A stretch of 64,000 nucleotides of DNA from Streptomyces albus subsp. albus (GCF_000719865.1 NZ_JOID01000020.1:47429-111428); one strand, 5' to 3'. Shown: positions 16,202 through 29,061, numbered from the stretch's first letter. Numbers and translations are program-made. The notes: a model not told the origin generated them from the sequence alone.

Positions 16202-17215
16202 GTGAGCGAGAAGAGCAGGTTCATCTGGGGTACGGCGGCCGCGACCGGGGTCGGGTCCATGCCGGGCGGCGACGCGCGTGAGGCGGCGAAGACGGTCACC
16301 GGTTCGCTGGAGGCGTTCCCGCATCTGCCGGAGCTGCCGGCCCGCGGCCCGGGCGCCGACATGCTGGGCCGCACCATCGGGCTGCTGGCCGAGCTGTACG
16401 CGCACGTCGAGCCCAGCGGCTGGCGGCTGAGCGACCGCCCGGGCCGTGACACCCGGCGCGCCCGCTCCTGGATGGGGGAGGACCTCGACGCGCTGGAGGA
16501 GTTCACCCAGGGGTTCGAGGGCCCGCTGAAGGTGCAGGCCGTCGGCCCGTGGACGCTCGCTACGGGGCTGGAACTGCGCGGCGGCGAGGCGGTGCTGAGC
16601 GACGCCGGGGCCTGCCGCGACCTGGCCGCCTCGCTAGCCGAGGGACTGCGCGGCCATCTCGCGGAGGTGCGGCGGCGGGTGCCCGGCGCCGAGGTGGTGC
16701 TCCAGCTCGACGAGCCGTCGCTGACCCCGGTGCTGCGCGGGCGGGTGCGGTCCGCCAGCGGCTACCGCACTTACAACGCCGTGGACCGGGCGGTCGTCGA
16801 GGGGGCGCTCCGCGAGGTGTTCGCGGCGGCCGGCGAGGCCCCGGTGATCGTGCACTCCTGCGCGCCCGATGTGCCCTTCGCCCTGCTCCGGCGGGCGGGG
16901 GCGGCGGGCGTCTCCTTCGACTTCTCCCTGCTCACCGAGCGTGACGAGGAGGCGATCGGGGAAGCCGTGGAGGGCGGGACGGCGCTCTTCGCCGGCGTCG
17001 TGCCCGGCACCGACACCGCGTTGTCAGACCCTGCCCTTAGGGTCATGGGAGTCAGAACGCTGTGGCGCAGGCTGGGGCTGTCGCCGGGGAGTCTCGCCAC
17101 GTCCGTGGCGGTCACCCCGTCCTGCGGTCTCGCCGGTGCCTCACCGGCCTACGCGCGCGCGGCGCTGGCGCACTGCGCCCGGGCGGCGAGGTCGCTCGCG
17201 GACAACCCAGAGTGA
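16202..17215 (+). CDS. MetE-like (cobalamin-independent methionine synthase C-terminal family) protein
   Basis: A 337-residue protein of the UROD/MetE-like superfamily, corresponding to the C-terminal zinc barrel of MetE alone. It starts near GTAAATGVGSMPGGD, contains VVLQLDEPSLTPVLRG, and has the two zinc-ligand regions VIVHSCAPDV and VTPSCGLAGASP. Full MetE is about 750 residues; short barrels like this occur in many actinobacteria and archaea, where they may use other methyl donors or have other thiol-transfer roles, so methionine synthesis is plausible but not certain. The GTG start lacks a Shine-Dalgarno sequence and follows TACGCT by seven bases. ligA follows after 170 bp. Confidence 0.82.
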   Translation: MSEKSRFIWGTAAATGVGSMPGGDAREAAKTVTGSLEAFPHLPELPARGPGADMLGRTIGLLAELYAHVEPSGWRLSDRPGRDTRRARSWMGEDLDALEEFTQGFEGPLKVQAVGPWTLATGLELRGGEAVLSDAGACRDLAASLAEGLRGHLAEVRRRVPGAEVVLQLDEPSLTPVLRGRVRSASGYRTYNAVDRAVVEGALREVFAAAGEAPVIVHSCAPDVPFALLRRAGAAGVSFDFSLLTERDEEAIGEAVEGGTALFAGVVPGTDTALSDPALRVMGVRTLWRRLGLSPGSLATSVAVTPSCGLAGASPAYARAALAHCARAARSLADNPE

Positions 17216-17316
17216 CGGCCGGGGCGCGGCACGGGGGACGGCCGGGCGGTACGGGGCAGGACGGCGCGACGGCCCCGGCGGCACCGCGGCACGGCGCATG
17301 AGGGCACGGCGTATGA

Positions 17317-19593
<2,277 letters not shown>

Positions 19594-19849
19594 CCGTCAC
19601 ATGACACCCGTTCGGCGCATACCAGACGCTTCGGTGTGCCTGGTCCGCATTCGGGCAACCCCTGCGGATCGCTGCCCGTCCGGGGGCCGGGCAGCCTACT
19701 GTTGAGGGTGTGCGCGCGCTGTGCGCGGCCGTGTGGTGGGAACTCGTAGGCGACGGCACCGGGCCCGGTGCCCCCCGGGCGCCCGGCCGCGGTCCACCCC
19801 GGACCGGCCCCGGACGGGGGCGGGCACCGCCGGCTGTGAGAGGACGGGA

Positions 19850-22255
19850 ATGAAACCGACCGACAGCGCTGACGCGGCGTCAGGGGGACGCCGGGTCACC
19901 GCGCCCGCGCTGCTGCCGATGGCCACGGTCGCCGTGGCCGCGTGCGCGCTGGCCGCCGGCGTCTGCCGGGTGCTGCTGGGCGGGAGGGCGCTCTTCCCCA
20001 CCGGCGCCGCCGGCTGGTCCCTGGCGCTCCTCACCGGCATCATCGTCGGCCATCTCGTGGCGCTCGGGCGCGACCGCTGGTGGGGCGGCACCGGTTCCGG
20101 CGCCGCCCTCACCCTCGCCGTGCTGCTGCTCTACGGCTGGGTGCCGGCCGTCCTGGTGAGCCTCGCCGTGGTCGTCCTGGTCAGCGCGGCCCGGCACCAG
20201 CGCTGGAGACAGGGGCTGCTCCACGGCTCCGTCGACATCCTCGGCATCGGGGCCGCCGCCCTGGTGCTCGCCGCCTTCGGCGTCTCCCCCTCGGTGGAAC
20301 GGCCCTGGAATCCGTCCGCGTGGGACGCCCTCGTCCTGCCCGAACTCCTCCTCGCCGCCCTGAGCTACCTCCTGGTGACCCGGGTCCTGCTCTGGTACTG
20401 CCTGGCCCCCCGCACCCACGGCCTGCCCAGCGCCGCCCGGACGGCCCTCGTCCGGCAGGCCCTCGTCGGCGTCGCCCTGCTCGGCATCGCCCCGCTGATC
20501 TGCGTGGTCGCCGTCGAGATGCCCGTCCTCCTGCCGCTCTTCTCCGTGCCGCTGATCGCTCTCGACTCCACCCTGTGGATCGCCCGCGCCCGCGCCGAGG
20601 AGCAGTTGCGCGACCCGCTCACCGGCCTGCCCAACCGCCAGTGGCTGCTGGAGCGCACCTGGTCCGCGCTGGACGACGCCGAGCGCGTCGGCGCCCGCGC
20701 CGCGCTGGTCCTGATCGACCTCGACCGCTTCCGCTCCGTCAACGACACCCTCGGCCACCTCGCGGGCGACCGCCTGCTGCTGCAGATCGCCGAGCGGCTC
20801 AAGCTCGCCCTGCCGCCCGGCGCCGAGGCCGCCCGCCTCGGCGGCGACGAGTTCGCCGTCCTGCTGCCCGTCGCCGACTCCACCACCAGTGCCCAGCGCA
20901 CCGCCCGGCAGCTCGTCGGCGAACTCGGCTCGCCGCTCGACCTCGACGGGCTGACCCTCGTGCTGGAGGCCAGCGCCGGCGTCGCCGTCTTCCCCGACCA
21001 CGCCCTGGACGCCGAGGACCTGCTGCGCCGCGCCGACGTGGCGATGTACCAGGCCAAGCGGGACCGCAGCGGCTGCGAGGTGTACGAGGCGAAACGTGAC
21101 GGCAACACCCCCGACCGGCTGGGCCTCCTCGGCGATCTGCGCCGCGCCCTGGACGCGGGCGACGTCGAACTGCACTACCAGCCGAAGGTCGGCTTCGACG
21201 GCCGGGTGCGGGGCCTGGAGGCGCTGGTGCGCTGGGTGCACCCGGAGCGCGGCCGGGTCAGCCCCGACGAGTTCATCGCCATCGCCGAGTCCTCCGGCCT
21301 GATGCCCCATCTGACCGAGTACGTCCTGGAGACCGCCCTCCGCCAGGTCGCCGCCTGGCGCGAGAAGGGCCTCATGGTGCCCGTCGCCGTGAACGTCTCG
21401 CCGCGCGACGTGCACACCCCCGGCTTCGCCGGCTCCGTCGCCGCCCGGCTCGCCCGGCACGGCGTCCCCCCGTCCGCGCTGCAGCTGGAGATCACCGAGC
21501 ACGTCCTGCTGGAGGACCCGCAGCGCGCCGCCGACACCCTCGCCGGGCTCACGGGGCACGGCGTCAAGATGTCCCTGGACGACTTCGGCACCGGCTACTC
21601 CTCACTGGTGCACCTGCGCCGGCTGCCGGTCAGCGAACTCAAGATCGACCGGTCCTTCGTCGCCCGGCTCGCCGTCGACACCGAGGACGCCGAGATCGTC
21701 CGCTGCACCGTCGACCTCGCCCACTCCCTCGGACTGCTCGTCGTCGCGGAGGGCGTGGAGGACGACGAGACCTGGGAGCGGCTGCGCGACCTCGGCTGCG
21801 ACGCCGTCCAGGGCTGGCTGGTCGCCGCCGCGATGCCGCCGGACGAGACCACGGCCTGGCTGCGGCTGCGGGGCGAGAGCGGCTGGCAGCGCGGCGAGCC
21901 GGCCGTCCGGCCCGAGCCGGTGCGGCCGGAGCTGCCGGTGCGGCCGGAGTCCTCCCTCCGCGCGGAGCCACCCGCCCGCCCGGAGCAGGCCCGCCCCGAG
22001 CCGCCGGCCCGCCCCGACCTGGCCCTTCCGGATCCGGCGCGTCCCGAGCCGGCGCGTCCCGAGCCGGCCCGCACCGACCAGGCGCGCTCCGAGCCCCGCC
22101 GCGCGGACCGGGCCCGCCCGGAGTCCGTCCGGCCCGAACTGGCCGCGGCCTCCGCTCCCGGCGCCACCCCGGAACGGACGGAGTGCCCCCGCCCCGCGAA
22201 CCGGAGCGCCCCGCCGGAGGGTGCCGACCGGCCCTCGGGGCAGCGAGTCACCTGA
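19850..22255 (+). CDS. rmdB: Membrane GGDEF-EAL cyclic-di-GMP enzyme (RmdB-like)
   Basis: An 801-residue protein. The first 240 residues form about eight hydrophobic helices. GGDEF is intact at 331-335 (RLGGDEFAVLL). The EAL domain is also intact: EAL at 457-459 (GLEALVRW), NVSPRD, LEITEHVLLE, D577-D578 in DDFGTGYSS and LKIDRSFV. The order ligA-this gene-gatC matches the place of S. coelicolor rmdB (SCO5495), reported as a c-di-GMP phosphodiesterase affecting development; the symbol rests on that synteny from memory. The last 110 residues are a Pro/Glu/Arg repeat tail (RPEP, ARPEP units) with no obvious fold. The ATG at 19850 follows GAGAGGA. Confidence 0.85.
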   Translation: MKPTDSADAASGGRRVTAPALLPMATVAVAACALAAGVCRVLLGGRALFPTGAAGWSLALLTGIIVGHLVALGRDRWWGGTGSGAALTLAVLLLYGWVPAVLVSLAVVVLVSAARHQRWRQGLLHGSVDILGIGAAALVLAAFGVSPSVERPWNPSAWDALVLPELLLAALSYLLVTRVLLWYCLAPRTHGLPSAARTALVRQALVGVALLGIAPLICVVAVEMPVLLPLFSVPLIALDSTLWIARARAEEQLRDPLTGLPNRQWLLERTWSALDDAERVGARAALVLIDLDRFRSVNDTLGHLAGDRLLLQIAERLKLALPPGAEAARLGGDEFAVLLPVADSTTSAQRTARQLVGELGSPLDLDGLTLVLEASAGVAVFPDHALDAEDLLRRADVAMYQAKRDRSGCEVYEAKRDGNTPDRLGLLGDLRRALDAGDVELHYQPKVGFDGRVRGLEALVRWVHPERGRVSPDEFIAIAESSGLMPHLTEYVLETALRQVAAWREKGLMVPVAVNVSPRDVHTPGFAGSVAARLARHGVPPSALQLEITEHVLLEDPQRAADTLAGLTGHGVKMSLDDFGTGYSSLVHLRRLPVSELKIDRSFVARLAVDTEDAEIVRCTVDLAHSLGLLVVAEGVEDDETWERLRDLGCDAVQGWLVAAAMPPDETTAWLRLRGESGWQRGEPAVRPEPVRPELPVRPESSLRAEPPARPEQARPEPPARPDLALPDPARPEPARPEPARTDQARSEPRRADRARPESVRPELAAASAPGATPERTECPRPANRSAPPEGADRPSGQRVT

Positions 22256-22681
22256 CGGCCCGGTCGCCGGCCCGGCGGTGCGCGGGCTCGCGGGCCCCGG
22301 TGCGCCCGGCGCCCCTGCCGCCGTCGCAGCCGGAGGCCCCGCACCGTCCCGGCTCCGGGGCGCCGGCACCACCGCCCCGCACCGAGCCGCCCTCGGGGCG
22401 CCCGCCCGGCCCCGTCCCGGTGCCCGCGGCCCCGGCCGGGCGCCCCGCCGCCGGGACCACCGGACGGCGTCACACCTCCCCGCGCCCGTCACCTCCGGAC
22501 GGCGGTGCCCGGTCCGGCTTCCGGCGCCCGTCCGGCCCCCGGCGGCCGAAGGCCCCGGGTGCCCTGCGGGCCCGCCCGCGGGCCCCGGCAGGCGGCCCGT
22601 GCCAAGGGGTTTCGCTCCCGGCCCGCCGACCGCCATAGGATTGGCCGGATAACCCACACACCAACCCCTGAGGATCGCTGA
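22256..22681. other. Intergenic region before gatC
   Basis: 426 bp of very GC-rich sequence with low-complexity Pro/Arg frames on both strands and no gene I can support. TAGGAT at 22636-22641 may be a -10 box for the gat operon; no good -35 partner is visible. Confidence 0.45.
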
Positions 22682-22978
22682 ATGCCTGGCATCACGCGCG
22701 AGGAGGTCGCCCACCTCGCCCGGCTGTCACGTCTTGAGCTGAAGGACGAAGAGCTCGACCACTTCGCCGGACAGCTCGACGTGATCATCGGCGCGGTCGC
22801 CCGCGTTTCCGATGTGGCCGACGAGGATGTACCGCCGACCTCGCACCCCCTGCCGCTGACCAACGTCATGCGCGCCGACGAGGTCCGCCCGTCACTCACC
22901 CCCGAGCAGGCGCTCTCCGGAGCCCCCGCGCAGGAGCAGCAGCGTTTCAAGGTGCCGCAGATCCTGGGGGAGGACTGA
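22682..22978 (+). CDS. gatC: Asp/Glu-tRNA amidotransferase subunit GatC
   Basis: A 98-residue GatC subunit: [22 protein letters not shown] at the start, then the long extended segment with [19 protein letters not shown], which wraps around GatA, ending FKVPQIL. GatCAB converts Glu-tRNA(Gln) and Asp-tRNA(Asn) to their amide forms, with GatC holding GatA and GatB together. It starts the operon; gatA begins two bases after its stop. Confidence 0.96.
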   Translation: MPGITREEVAHLARLSRLELKDEELDHFAGQLDVIIGAVARVSDVADEDVPPTSHPLPLTNVMRADEVRPSLTPEQALSGAPAQEQQRFKVPQILGED

Positions 22979-22980
22979 CC

Positions 22981-24474
22981 ATGACCGACCCGACCAGGCT
23001 GACCGCGGCACAGACCGCGGCCGCCATCGCCTCCGGCACCCTCACCGCCGTCGAGGTGACCGAGGCCCATCTGGCCCGGATCGAGGCCGTCGACGAGAAG
23101 GTGAACGCCTTCCTCCACGTCGACCGCGAGGGCGCGCTGGCCCAGGCCCGCGCCGTCGACGAGAAGCGCGAGCGCGGCGAGGCGCTCGGCCCGCTGGCCG
23201 GCGTCCCGCTGGCGCTCAAGGACATCTTCACCACCGAGGGCGTCCCGACGACCGTCGGCTCCAAAATCCTGGAGGGCTGGCTGCCGCCGTACGACGCGAC
23301 GCTGGTGAAGCGCCTCAAGGACGCGGACATCGTCGTCCTCGGCAAGGCCAACATGGACGAGTTCGCGATGGGCTCCTCCACCGAGAACAGCGCCTACGGC
23401 CCCACCGGCAACCCCTGGGACCTCACCCGCATCCCCGGCGGCTCCGGCGGCGGCTCCGCGGCCGCCCTCGCCGCCTACGAGGCCCCGCTCGCCATCGGCA
23501 CGGACACCGGCGGCTCCATCCGCCAGCCCGCCGCCATGACCGGCACCGTCGGCGTCAAGCCGACCTACGGCGCCGTCTCCCGCTACGGCATGGTGGCCTT
23601 CTCCTCCTCCCTCGACCAGGGCGGCCCCTGCGCCCGCACGGTCCTGGACGCGGCCCTGCTGCACGAGGCGATCGCCGGGCACGACCCGCTCGACTCCACC
23701 TCCATCGACAAGCCGGTCCCGCCCGTGGTCGAGGCGGCCCGCAGCGCCGACGTCAAGGGCCTGCGCGTCGGCGTCGTCAAGGAGTTCGCCGGCGAGGGCT
23801 ACCAGGCCGGCGTGATGCAGCGCTTCACGGAGTCCGTGGAACTGCTGCGCGAACTGGGCGCCGAGGTCACCGAGATCTCCTGCCCGTCCTTCGACAAGGC
23901 GCTCGCCGCGTACTACCTGATCGCCCCCTCGGAGTGCTCGTCCAACCTGGCCCGCTTCGACGCCATGCGCTACGGCCTGCGCGTCGGCGACGACGGCACC
24001 CGCTCCGCCGAGGAGGTCACCGCCCTCACCCGTGAGGCGGGCTTCGGCGCCGAGGTCAAGCGCCGCATCATGCTCGGCACCTACGCGCTCAGCTCCGGCT
24101 ACTACGACGCGTACTACGGCTCCGCGCAGAAGGTCCGCACCCTCATCACGCGGGACTTCGAGAAGGCGTTCGAGCAGGTCGACGTGCTGGTCTCGCCGAC
24201 CTCCCCGACCACCGCCTTCCCGATCGGCGAGCGGGCGGACGACCCGATGGCCATGTACCTCGCCGACCTGTGCACCATCCCGACGAACCTGGCCGGCAAC
24301 GCCGCCATGTCCCTGCCCTGCGGCCTGGCGCCGGAGGACGGGCTCCCGGTGGGCCTGCAGATCATCGCGCCCGCCATGGCCGACGACCGGCTCTACCGGG
24401 TCGGCGCCGCGGTCGAGGCCGCGCTCACCGCCCGCTGGGGGCACCCGCTGCTGGAGGAGGCACCCGCACTATGA
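22981..24474 (+). CDS. gatA: Asp/Glu-tRNA amidotransferase subunit GatA
   Basis: A 497-residue amidase-signature protein that frees ammonia from glutamine for the GatCAB complex. The Ser-cisSer-Lys triad is visible: Lys80 ([10 protein letters not shown]), cis-Ser155 and Ser159 region in the Gly/Ser-rich loop [12 protein letters not shown], and nucleophile Ser179 in [24 protein letters not shown] and [13 protein letters not shown] are family hallmarks. It is coupled upstream to gatC and downstream, by an ATGA overlap, to a small gene rather than directly to gatB. Confidence 0.97.
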   Translation: MTDPTRLTAAQTAAAIASGTLTAVEVTEAHLARIEAVDEKVNAFLHVDREGALAQARAVDEKRERGEALGPLAGVPLALKDIFTTEGVPTTVGSKILEGWLPPYDATLVKRLKDADIVVLGKANMDEFAMGSSTENSAYGPTGNPWDLTRIPGGSGGGSAAALAAYEAPLAIGTDTGGSIRQPAAMTGTVGVKPTYGAVSRYGMVAFSSSLDQGGPCARTVLDAALLHEAIAGHDPLDSTSIDKPVPPVVEAARSADVKGLRVGVVKEFAGEGYQAGVMQRFTESVELLRELGAEVTEISCPSFDKALAAYYLIAPSECSSNLARFDAMRYGLRVGDDGTRSAEEVTALTREAGFGAEVKRRIMLGTYALSSGYYDAYYGSAQKVRTLITRDFEKAFEQVDVLVSPTSPTTAFPIGERADDPMAMYLADLCTIPTNLAGNAAMSLPCGLAPEDGLPVGLQIIAPAMADDRLYRVGAAVEAALTARWGHPLLEEAPAL

Positions 24475-24710
24475 GCAATCTCTCCAAGGCCAAGGGCTTC
24501 AAGAAGTCCAAGGCCGGTACCTACCTGTCCATCGGCACCACACTCTTCGGCGCCGTGAGCGTGCTGAAGCAGGTGAAGACCGCCCGGAGCGAGAGGGACA
24601 CGCTGATGCTGGCCGACGCGGTGTTCTCCGCCGCCGCCATCGTCACCGGTGTGGCCGTCCTCGTCCGCGAGCTGCGCCGCCTCGGCGACGACGACGTCCT
24701 GCTGGGCTGA
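24471..24710 (+). CDS. Small membrane protein inside the gat operon
   Basis: A 79-residue protein of unknown function whose ATG overlaps the gatA stop (ATGA). The N-terminus is basic ([16 protein letters not shown]), helix one is [15 protein letters not shown], a charged linker [11 protein letters not shown] follows, and helix two is [20 protein letters not shown], ending [14 protein letters not shown]. gatB begins 13 bases after its stop. I recall a small gene at this place in other Streptomyces, which argues for a real and conserved gene, but no role in tRNA amidation is known. Confidence 0.82.
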   Translation: MSNLSKAKGFKKSKAGTYLSIGTTLFGAVSVLKQVKTARSERDTLMLADAVFSAAAIVTGVAVLVRELRRLGDDDVLLG

Positions 24711-24723
24711 GAGGGAAGAGTCC

Positions 24724-26232
24724 GTGACCGTCACTGAACTGGTGTCGTACGAGGACGCCCTCGCGTCCTACGACCCCGTCATGGGCCTGGAGGTCCATGT
24801 CGAGCTCGGCACCGCCACCAAGATGTTCTGCGGGTGCTCCACCGCCCTGGGCGCCGAGCCCAACTCGCAGACCTGCCCGACCTGCCTCGGCCTGCCCGGC
24901 TCGCTGCCCGTCGTCAACGCGACCGGCGTCGAGTCGGCCATCCGGATCGGCCTCGCGCTCCACTGCGAGATCGCCCCCTGGTGCCGCTTCGCCCGGAAGA
25001 ACTACTTCTATCCGGACATGCCGAAGAACTTCCAGACCTCCCAGTACGACGAGCCGATCGCCTTCAACGGCTATCTGGACGTCGAGCTGGAGGACGGCGA
25101 GGTCTTCCGGGTGGAGATCGAGCGCGCCCACATGGAGGAGGACACCGGCAAGTCCCTCCACGTCGGCGGCGCGACCGGCCGCATCCACGGCGCCGTCCAC
25201 TCCCTCCTCGACTACAACCGGGCCGGCATCCCGCTGATCGAGATCGTCACCAAGCCGATCGAGGGTGCCGGCGAGCGGGCCCCCGAGGTCGCCAAGGCGT
25301 ACGTCGCGGAGCTGCGTGAGCTCATCCGGGCCCTCGGCGTCTCCGAGGCCCGGATGGAGATGGGCCAGATGCGCTGCGACGTCAACCTGTCGCTGCGCCC
25401 GCATGGCACGGCGACCTTCGGCACCCGCAGCGAGACCAAGAACGTCAACTCGCTGCGCAGCGTCGAGCGGGCCGCCCGCTTCGAGATCCAGCGGCACGCC
25501 GCGGTGCTCTCCTCGGGCGGCACGATCATCCAGGAGACCCGCCACTTCCACGAGGACGACGGCTCCACGACCTCCGGCCGGGTCAAGGAGGAGGCGGAGG
25601 ACTACCGCTACTTCCCCGAGCCCGACCTGGTGCCGATCGCCCCGGCGAAGGAGTGGGTCGAGGAGCTGCGGGCCGGCCTGCCCGAGCTGCCGCGGCTGCG
25701 GCGGCAGCGGCTCAAGGCGGAGTGGGGCCTGAGCGACCACGAGATGCGGTCGGTGCTCAACGCCGGCGCGATCGGCCCGATCCTCGCCACGATCGAGGCG
25801 GGCGCCCCGGCCGACCAGGCCCGCAAGTGGTGGATGGGCGAGCTGGCGCGCCGGGCCAACGAGGACGGTGTCGAGCTGACCGCCCTGCCGATCAGCCCGG
25901 AGCAGGTCGCCCGGGTCTCGGCGCTCGTCGCCGAGGGCTCGCTCAACGACAAGCTGGCCCGCCAGGTCATCGAGGGCGTGCTGGCCGGCGAGGGCGACCC
26001 GGACACGGTCGTCGAGAAGCGCGGTCTGAAGGTCGTCTCCGACGAGGGCGCGCTCGGCGCGGCCGTCGACGAGGCCATCGCGGGCAACGCGGCCATCGCG
26101 GAGAAGATCCGCGGCGGCAAGGTCGCGGCCGCGGGCGCGCTGGTCGGCGCGGTCATGAAGGCCACCCGGGGCCAGGCGGACGCGGCGCGGGTCCGCGAGC
26201 TGATCCTGGAGCGGCTGGCTCCGCAGGACTGA
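24724..26232 (+). CDS. gatB: Asp/Glu-tRNA amidotransferase subunit GatB
   Basis: A 502-residue GatB, the kinase/transamidase subunit that binds the mischarged t[21 protein letters not shown] opens the catalytic cradle, and CGCS and CPTCLGLPG supply the zinc cysteines. Also visible are [36 protein letters not shown] and [12 protein letters not shown], and a C-terminal YqeY-like tail domain with [10 protein letters not shown] and [10 protein letters not shown]. The GTG start follows GAGAGGGAAGAG. It ends the gat operon; a hairpin terminator follows at 26282. Confidence 0.97.
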   Translation: MTVTELVSYEDALASYDPVMGLEVHVELGTATKMFCGCSTALGAEPNSQTCPTCLGLPGSLPVVNATGVESAIRIGLALHCEIAPWCRFARKNYFYPDMPKNFQTSQYDEPIAFNGYLDVELEDGEVFRVEIERAHMEEDTGKSLHVGGATGRIHGAVHSLLDYNRAGIPLIEIVTKPIEGAGERAPEVAKAYVAELRELIRALGVSEARMEMGQMRCDVNLSLRPHGTATFGTRSETKNVNSLRSVERAARFEIQRHAAVLSSGGTIIQETRHFHEDDGSTTSGRVKEEAEDYRYFPEPDLVPIAPAKEWVEELRAGLPELPRLRRQRLKAEWGLSDHEMRSVLNAGAIGPILATIEAGAPADQARKWWMGELARRANEDGVELTALPISPEQVARVSALVAEGSLNDKLARQVIEGVLAGEGDPDTVVEKRGLKVVSDEGALGAAVDEAIAGNAAIAEKIRGGKVAAAGALVGAVMKATRGQADAARVRELILERLAPQD

Positions 26233-26585
26233 GGCGGCACCCGGCCCCGGCGGCCGGGTGCCCGCCCGGACGGCGTCCGGCGAGGGGCGGTTCTCCCGAG
26301 AGGAGGGCCGCCCCTCCGTCGTACGCCCCCCGGCTGCGCGCCCCTCCGTCATGGCGCCTTCCGGCCGCCGCCGGGCCCCCGCGCCGACCGTTCCCGGCAG
26401 CCCCGCCGGTCCGCGTATTCCCTGGCCGGAGCCCTGTGACCCGGTTCACCACGCCCCTGTGAGTTCCCGCACAGGGCCCCTGTTGATCTCCCTCTCCTGT
26501 GAGAGTGGATAACGCCCATCCAGTGCTTTTTGGGGTGTTATCCGCTCCGATCGGCGCTGTCCTCGCACCCAGGGAGTTCCTCCAC
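26233..26585. other. Intergenic region gatB to MMPL gene
   Basis: 353 bp containing the hairpin at 26282-26316. A promoter-like pair, TTGATC (26483) and GATAAC (26508) with 19-bp spacing, lies in a locally lower-GC part before the transporter gene. No gene is seen. Confidence 0.45.
26282..26316 (+). terminator. Hairpin terminator after gatB
   Basis: GAGGGGCGG at 26282-26290 pairs perfectly with CCGCCCCTC at 26308-26316; the loop can form a further CTCC/GGAG stem. Confidence 0.6.
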
Positions 26586-29000
26586 ATGGCCGCTCTGGCC
26601 CGCTGGTGCATCCGGCGCCGTTTCGTCGTCATCCTGCTCTGGCTGCTCGCCCTCGGGGGGACGGCGCTCGCCTCCACCCTGGCCGGCTCCGCCTTCTCCG
26701 ACGACTACGACGTCCCCGGCACCGAATCCGGACGGGCCGCGGCCCTGCTGGAGAAGAACTTCCCCGGCCAGGGCGGTGACCGCGCCACCGTGGTCTGGCA
26801 CACCGACCGCGGGACCGTACGGGCCGAAGCGGTCGAGGAGTCGATGACCGCGACCCTCGACGAGATCGCCGGTCTCCCCGGCGTGACCTCCGTGACCGGT
26901 CCCTACGGTCCCGCGGACACCGGCCGCATCAGCGACGACGGACGCACCGCCTACGCCACCGTCGGCTTCGACGCCGCCTCCGGCGAAGCCGGAACGGCGC
27001 AGGCCGAGCGGCTCGTGGAGACCGCCGAGTCCGCCGAGTCGGACGAGGCCGTGGCGGAGAGCGGGCTGCGGGTCGAGACCGGCGGCTCCGCCATCGCCAA
27101 GCCCGGCGCGACCGGGGGCCACACCGCCGAGTTCGTGGGGCTGGCGGTGGCCGCCGTCGTGCTCCTCCTGGCCTTCGGCTCGCTCGCCGCGATGGCCCTC
27201 CCCCTGGCGACCGCCCTGGTCAGCGTGGGCACCGGCTATCTGGGCATCGGCCTCCTCGGCCATCTGATGCCGGTCGCGGACTTCGCTCCCATGCTCGGGC
27301 TCCTCGTCGGCCTGGGCGTCGGCATCGACTACGCGCTGTTCATCGTCACCCGGCACCGCCGGGGGCTGCGGCAAGGGCTGTCCGTCACCGAGGCCGCGAC
27401 CAGGGCGGTGACCACCTCCGGGCGCGCGGTCGTCTTCGCGGGCGGCACGGTGTTCATCGCGCTGCTCGGCATGCTCGTCCTGCGACTGGAGTTCCTCAAC
27501 GGTGTCGCCTTCGCCGCCTCGCTGACCGTGCTGCTGGCCGTCGCCGCCTCCGTCACCCTGCTCCCCGCCCTGCTGAAGCTCATCGGCCCGCGCGCGCTCA
27601 GCCGCCGCGAGCGCCGCCGGCTCGCCGAGCACGGTCCCGAGCCCGAGCAGACCACCGGGTTCGCCGTCCGCTGGTCCGCCTTCGTCGAGCGGCACCCCCG
27701 GGTCCTCGGCGCCGTGGCGGTCGCCGTCATGGCCGTCCTCGCGCTGCCCGCCCTCGGCCTCCACCTCGGCACCTCCGACCAGGGCAACCACCCGGCCGGC
27801 TCCACCACCCGGCAGGCCTATGACCTGCTCGCCGAGGGCTTCGGCCCCGGCACCAACGGCCCGCTGACCCTGGTCTCCGAGATCGGCGGCCCCGCCGACC
27901 GGGCCGCCTTCGACAAGCTGCCCGGCGAACTGCGGGCCACCGACGGCGTCGCCGCCGTCACCGGCGCGACCACCGACCGCGACGGCGGCACCGGCGTCAT
28001 CACCGTCGTCCCCGAGAGCTCCCCGCAGGACACCGCCACCTCCGAGCTCGTCGAGCGGCTTCGCGGCGACGTGCTGCCCGAGGCCCAGGACGGCACCGGA
28101 CTGCGCACCCACGTCGGCGGCCCCACCGCCGGCTACGACGACTTCGCCTCCGTCATCACGGCCAAACTGCCGCTCTTCATCGGCACCGTCATCGCCTCCG
28201 GCAGCCTGCTCCTGCTCCTCGCCTTCCGCAGCGTCGGCATACCGGTGAAGGCCGCCCTGATGAACGTCATGGCCGTCAGCTCCTCCCTGGGGATCGTCAC
28301 CGCGATCTTCCAGTGGGGCTGGGGGAGCGAGCCGATGGGCCTCGGCGCCGGCGGGCCGATCGAGCCCTTCCTGCCCGTGATCATGGTCTCGGTGCTCTTC
28401 GGGCTCTCCATGGACTACCAGGTCTTCCTGGTCAGCCGGATGTACGAGGAGTGGCGCCGGACCGGGGACAACCGCCGTTCGGTCCGGGTCGGGCTCGCCG
28501 AGACCAGCCGGGTGATCAACTCGGCCGCGGTCATCATGATCGCCGTCTTCGGGGCCTTCGTCCTCACCGGCGACCGGATCATCGCGATGTTCGGCATCGG
28601 GCTCGCCGCGGCCGTCGCCCTCGACGCCTTCGTCCTGCGCACCCTGCTCGTGCCGGCGCTGATGCATCTGCTCGGCGGCGTCAACTGGTGGCTGCCGCGG
28701 TGGCTGGACCAGGCCCTGCCCCGGATCAGCATCGAGGCCCCGGCCGGCGAGGAGCACGCGGAGGAGCACGCGGGGGACGAGCCGGAGGGCCCGGGCGGGC
28801 CGGGCGAGGACGAGCCCGGCAAGCCGGACGGCCCGCACGGACCCGGCGCACCGAAGGCGCCGCCGGTGCCGGTTCCCGGACCCGGTGTCCCCGAACCCGG
28901 CATCCCCGGGCCGCGGCCCCCGGCCGACACGGCCGCTCCCGTGCCGCCGCCCGGCACCCCCGCGGTCCCTACGGCCACGGCACCCGGCACGATGCCCTAG
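26586..29000 (+). CDS. MMPL-family RND transporter
   Basis: An 804-residue polytopic membrane protein of the MMPL branch of the RND superfamily, which in actinobacteria export lipids or drugs. It starts MAALARWCIRRRFVVILLW (helix one), followed by an extracytoplasmic loop with YDVPGTESGRAAALLEK, then a helix bundle with GLLVGLGVGIDYALFIVTRHR, the classic GxGxDY helix. The same layout repeats in the second half (FGLSMDYQVFLVSRM, then RSVRVGLAETSRVI). The last 75 residues are a Pro/Gly/Glu-rich cytosolic tail. The ATG at 26586 follows CAGGGAG. No adjacent regulator or lipid-synthesis gene hints at the substrate. Confidence 0.9.
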   Translation: MAALARWCIRRRFVVILLWLLALGGTALASTLAGSAFSDDYDVPGTESGRAAALLEKNFPGQGGDRATVVWHTDRGTVRAEAVEESMTATLDEIAGLPGVTSVTGPYGPADTGRISDDGRTAYATVGFDAASGEAGTAQAERLVETAESAESDEAVAESGLRVETGGSAIAKPGATGGHTAEFVGLAVAAVVLLLAFGSLAAMALPLATALVSVGTGYLGIGLLGHLMPVADFAPMLGLLVGLGVGIDYALFIVTRHRRGLRQGLSVTEAATRAVTTSGRAVVFAGGTVFIALLGMLVLRLEFLNGVAFAASLTVLLAVAASVTLLPALLKLIGPRALSRRERRRLAEHGPEPEQTTGFAVRWSAFVERHPRVLGAVAVAVMAVLALPALGLHLGTSDQGNHPAGSTTRQAYDLLAEGFGPGTNGPLTLVSEIGGPADRAAFDKLPGELRATDGVAAVTGATTDRDGGTGVITVVPESSPQDTATSELVERLRGDVLPEAQDGTGLRTHVGGPTAGYDDFASVITAKLPLFIGTVIASGSLLLLLAFRSVGIPVKAALMNVMAVSSSLGIVTAIFQWGWGSEPMGLGAGGPIEPFLPVIMVSVLFGLSMDYQVFLVSRMYEEWRRTGDNRRSVRVGLAETSRVINSAAVIMIAVFGAFVLTGDRIIAMFGIGLAAAVALDAFVLRTLLVPALMHLLGGVNWWLPRWLDQALPRISIEAPAGEEHAEEHAGDEPEGPGGPGEDEPGKPDGPHGPGAPKAPPVPVPGPGVPEPGIPGPRPPADTAAPVPPPGTPAVPTATAPGTMP

Positions 29001-29032
29001 CCGGAGGCGGCGGACGCCTTCGCCGGCCCCGG

Positions 29033-29061
29033 GGGACCGCGCGGCCTAAGGCCCCGGTCCC
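29033..29061 (+). terminator. Hairpin after the MMPL gene
   Basis: GGGACCG (29033-29039) pairs with CGGTCCC (29055-29061), and an inner GGCC-TAA-GGCC stem extends it. Confidence 0.6.
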
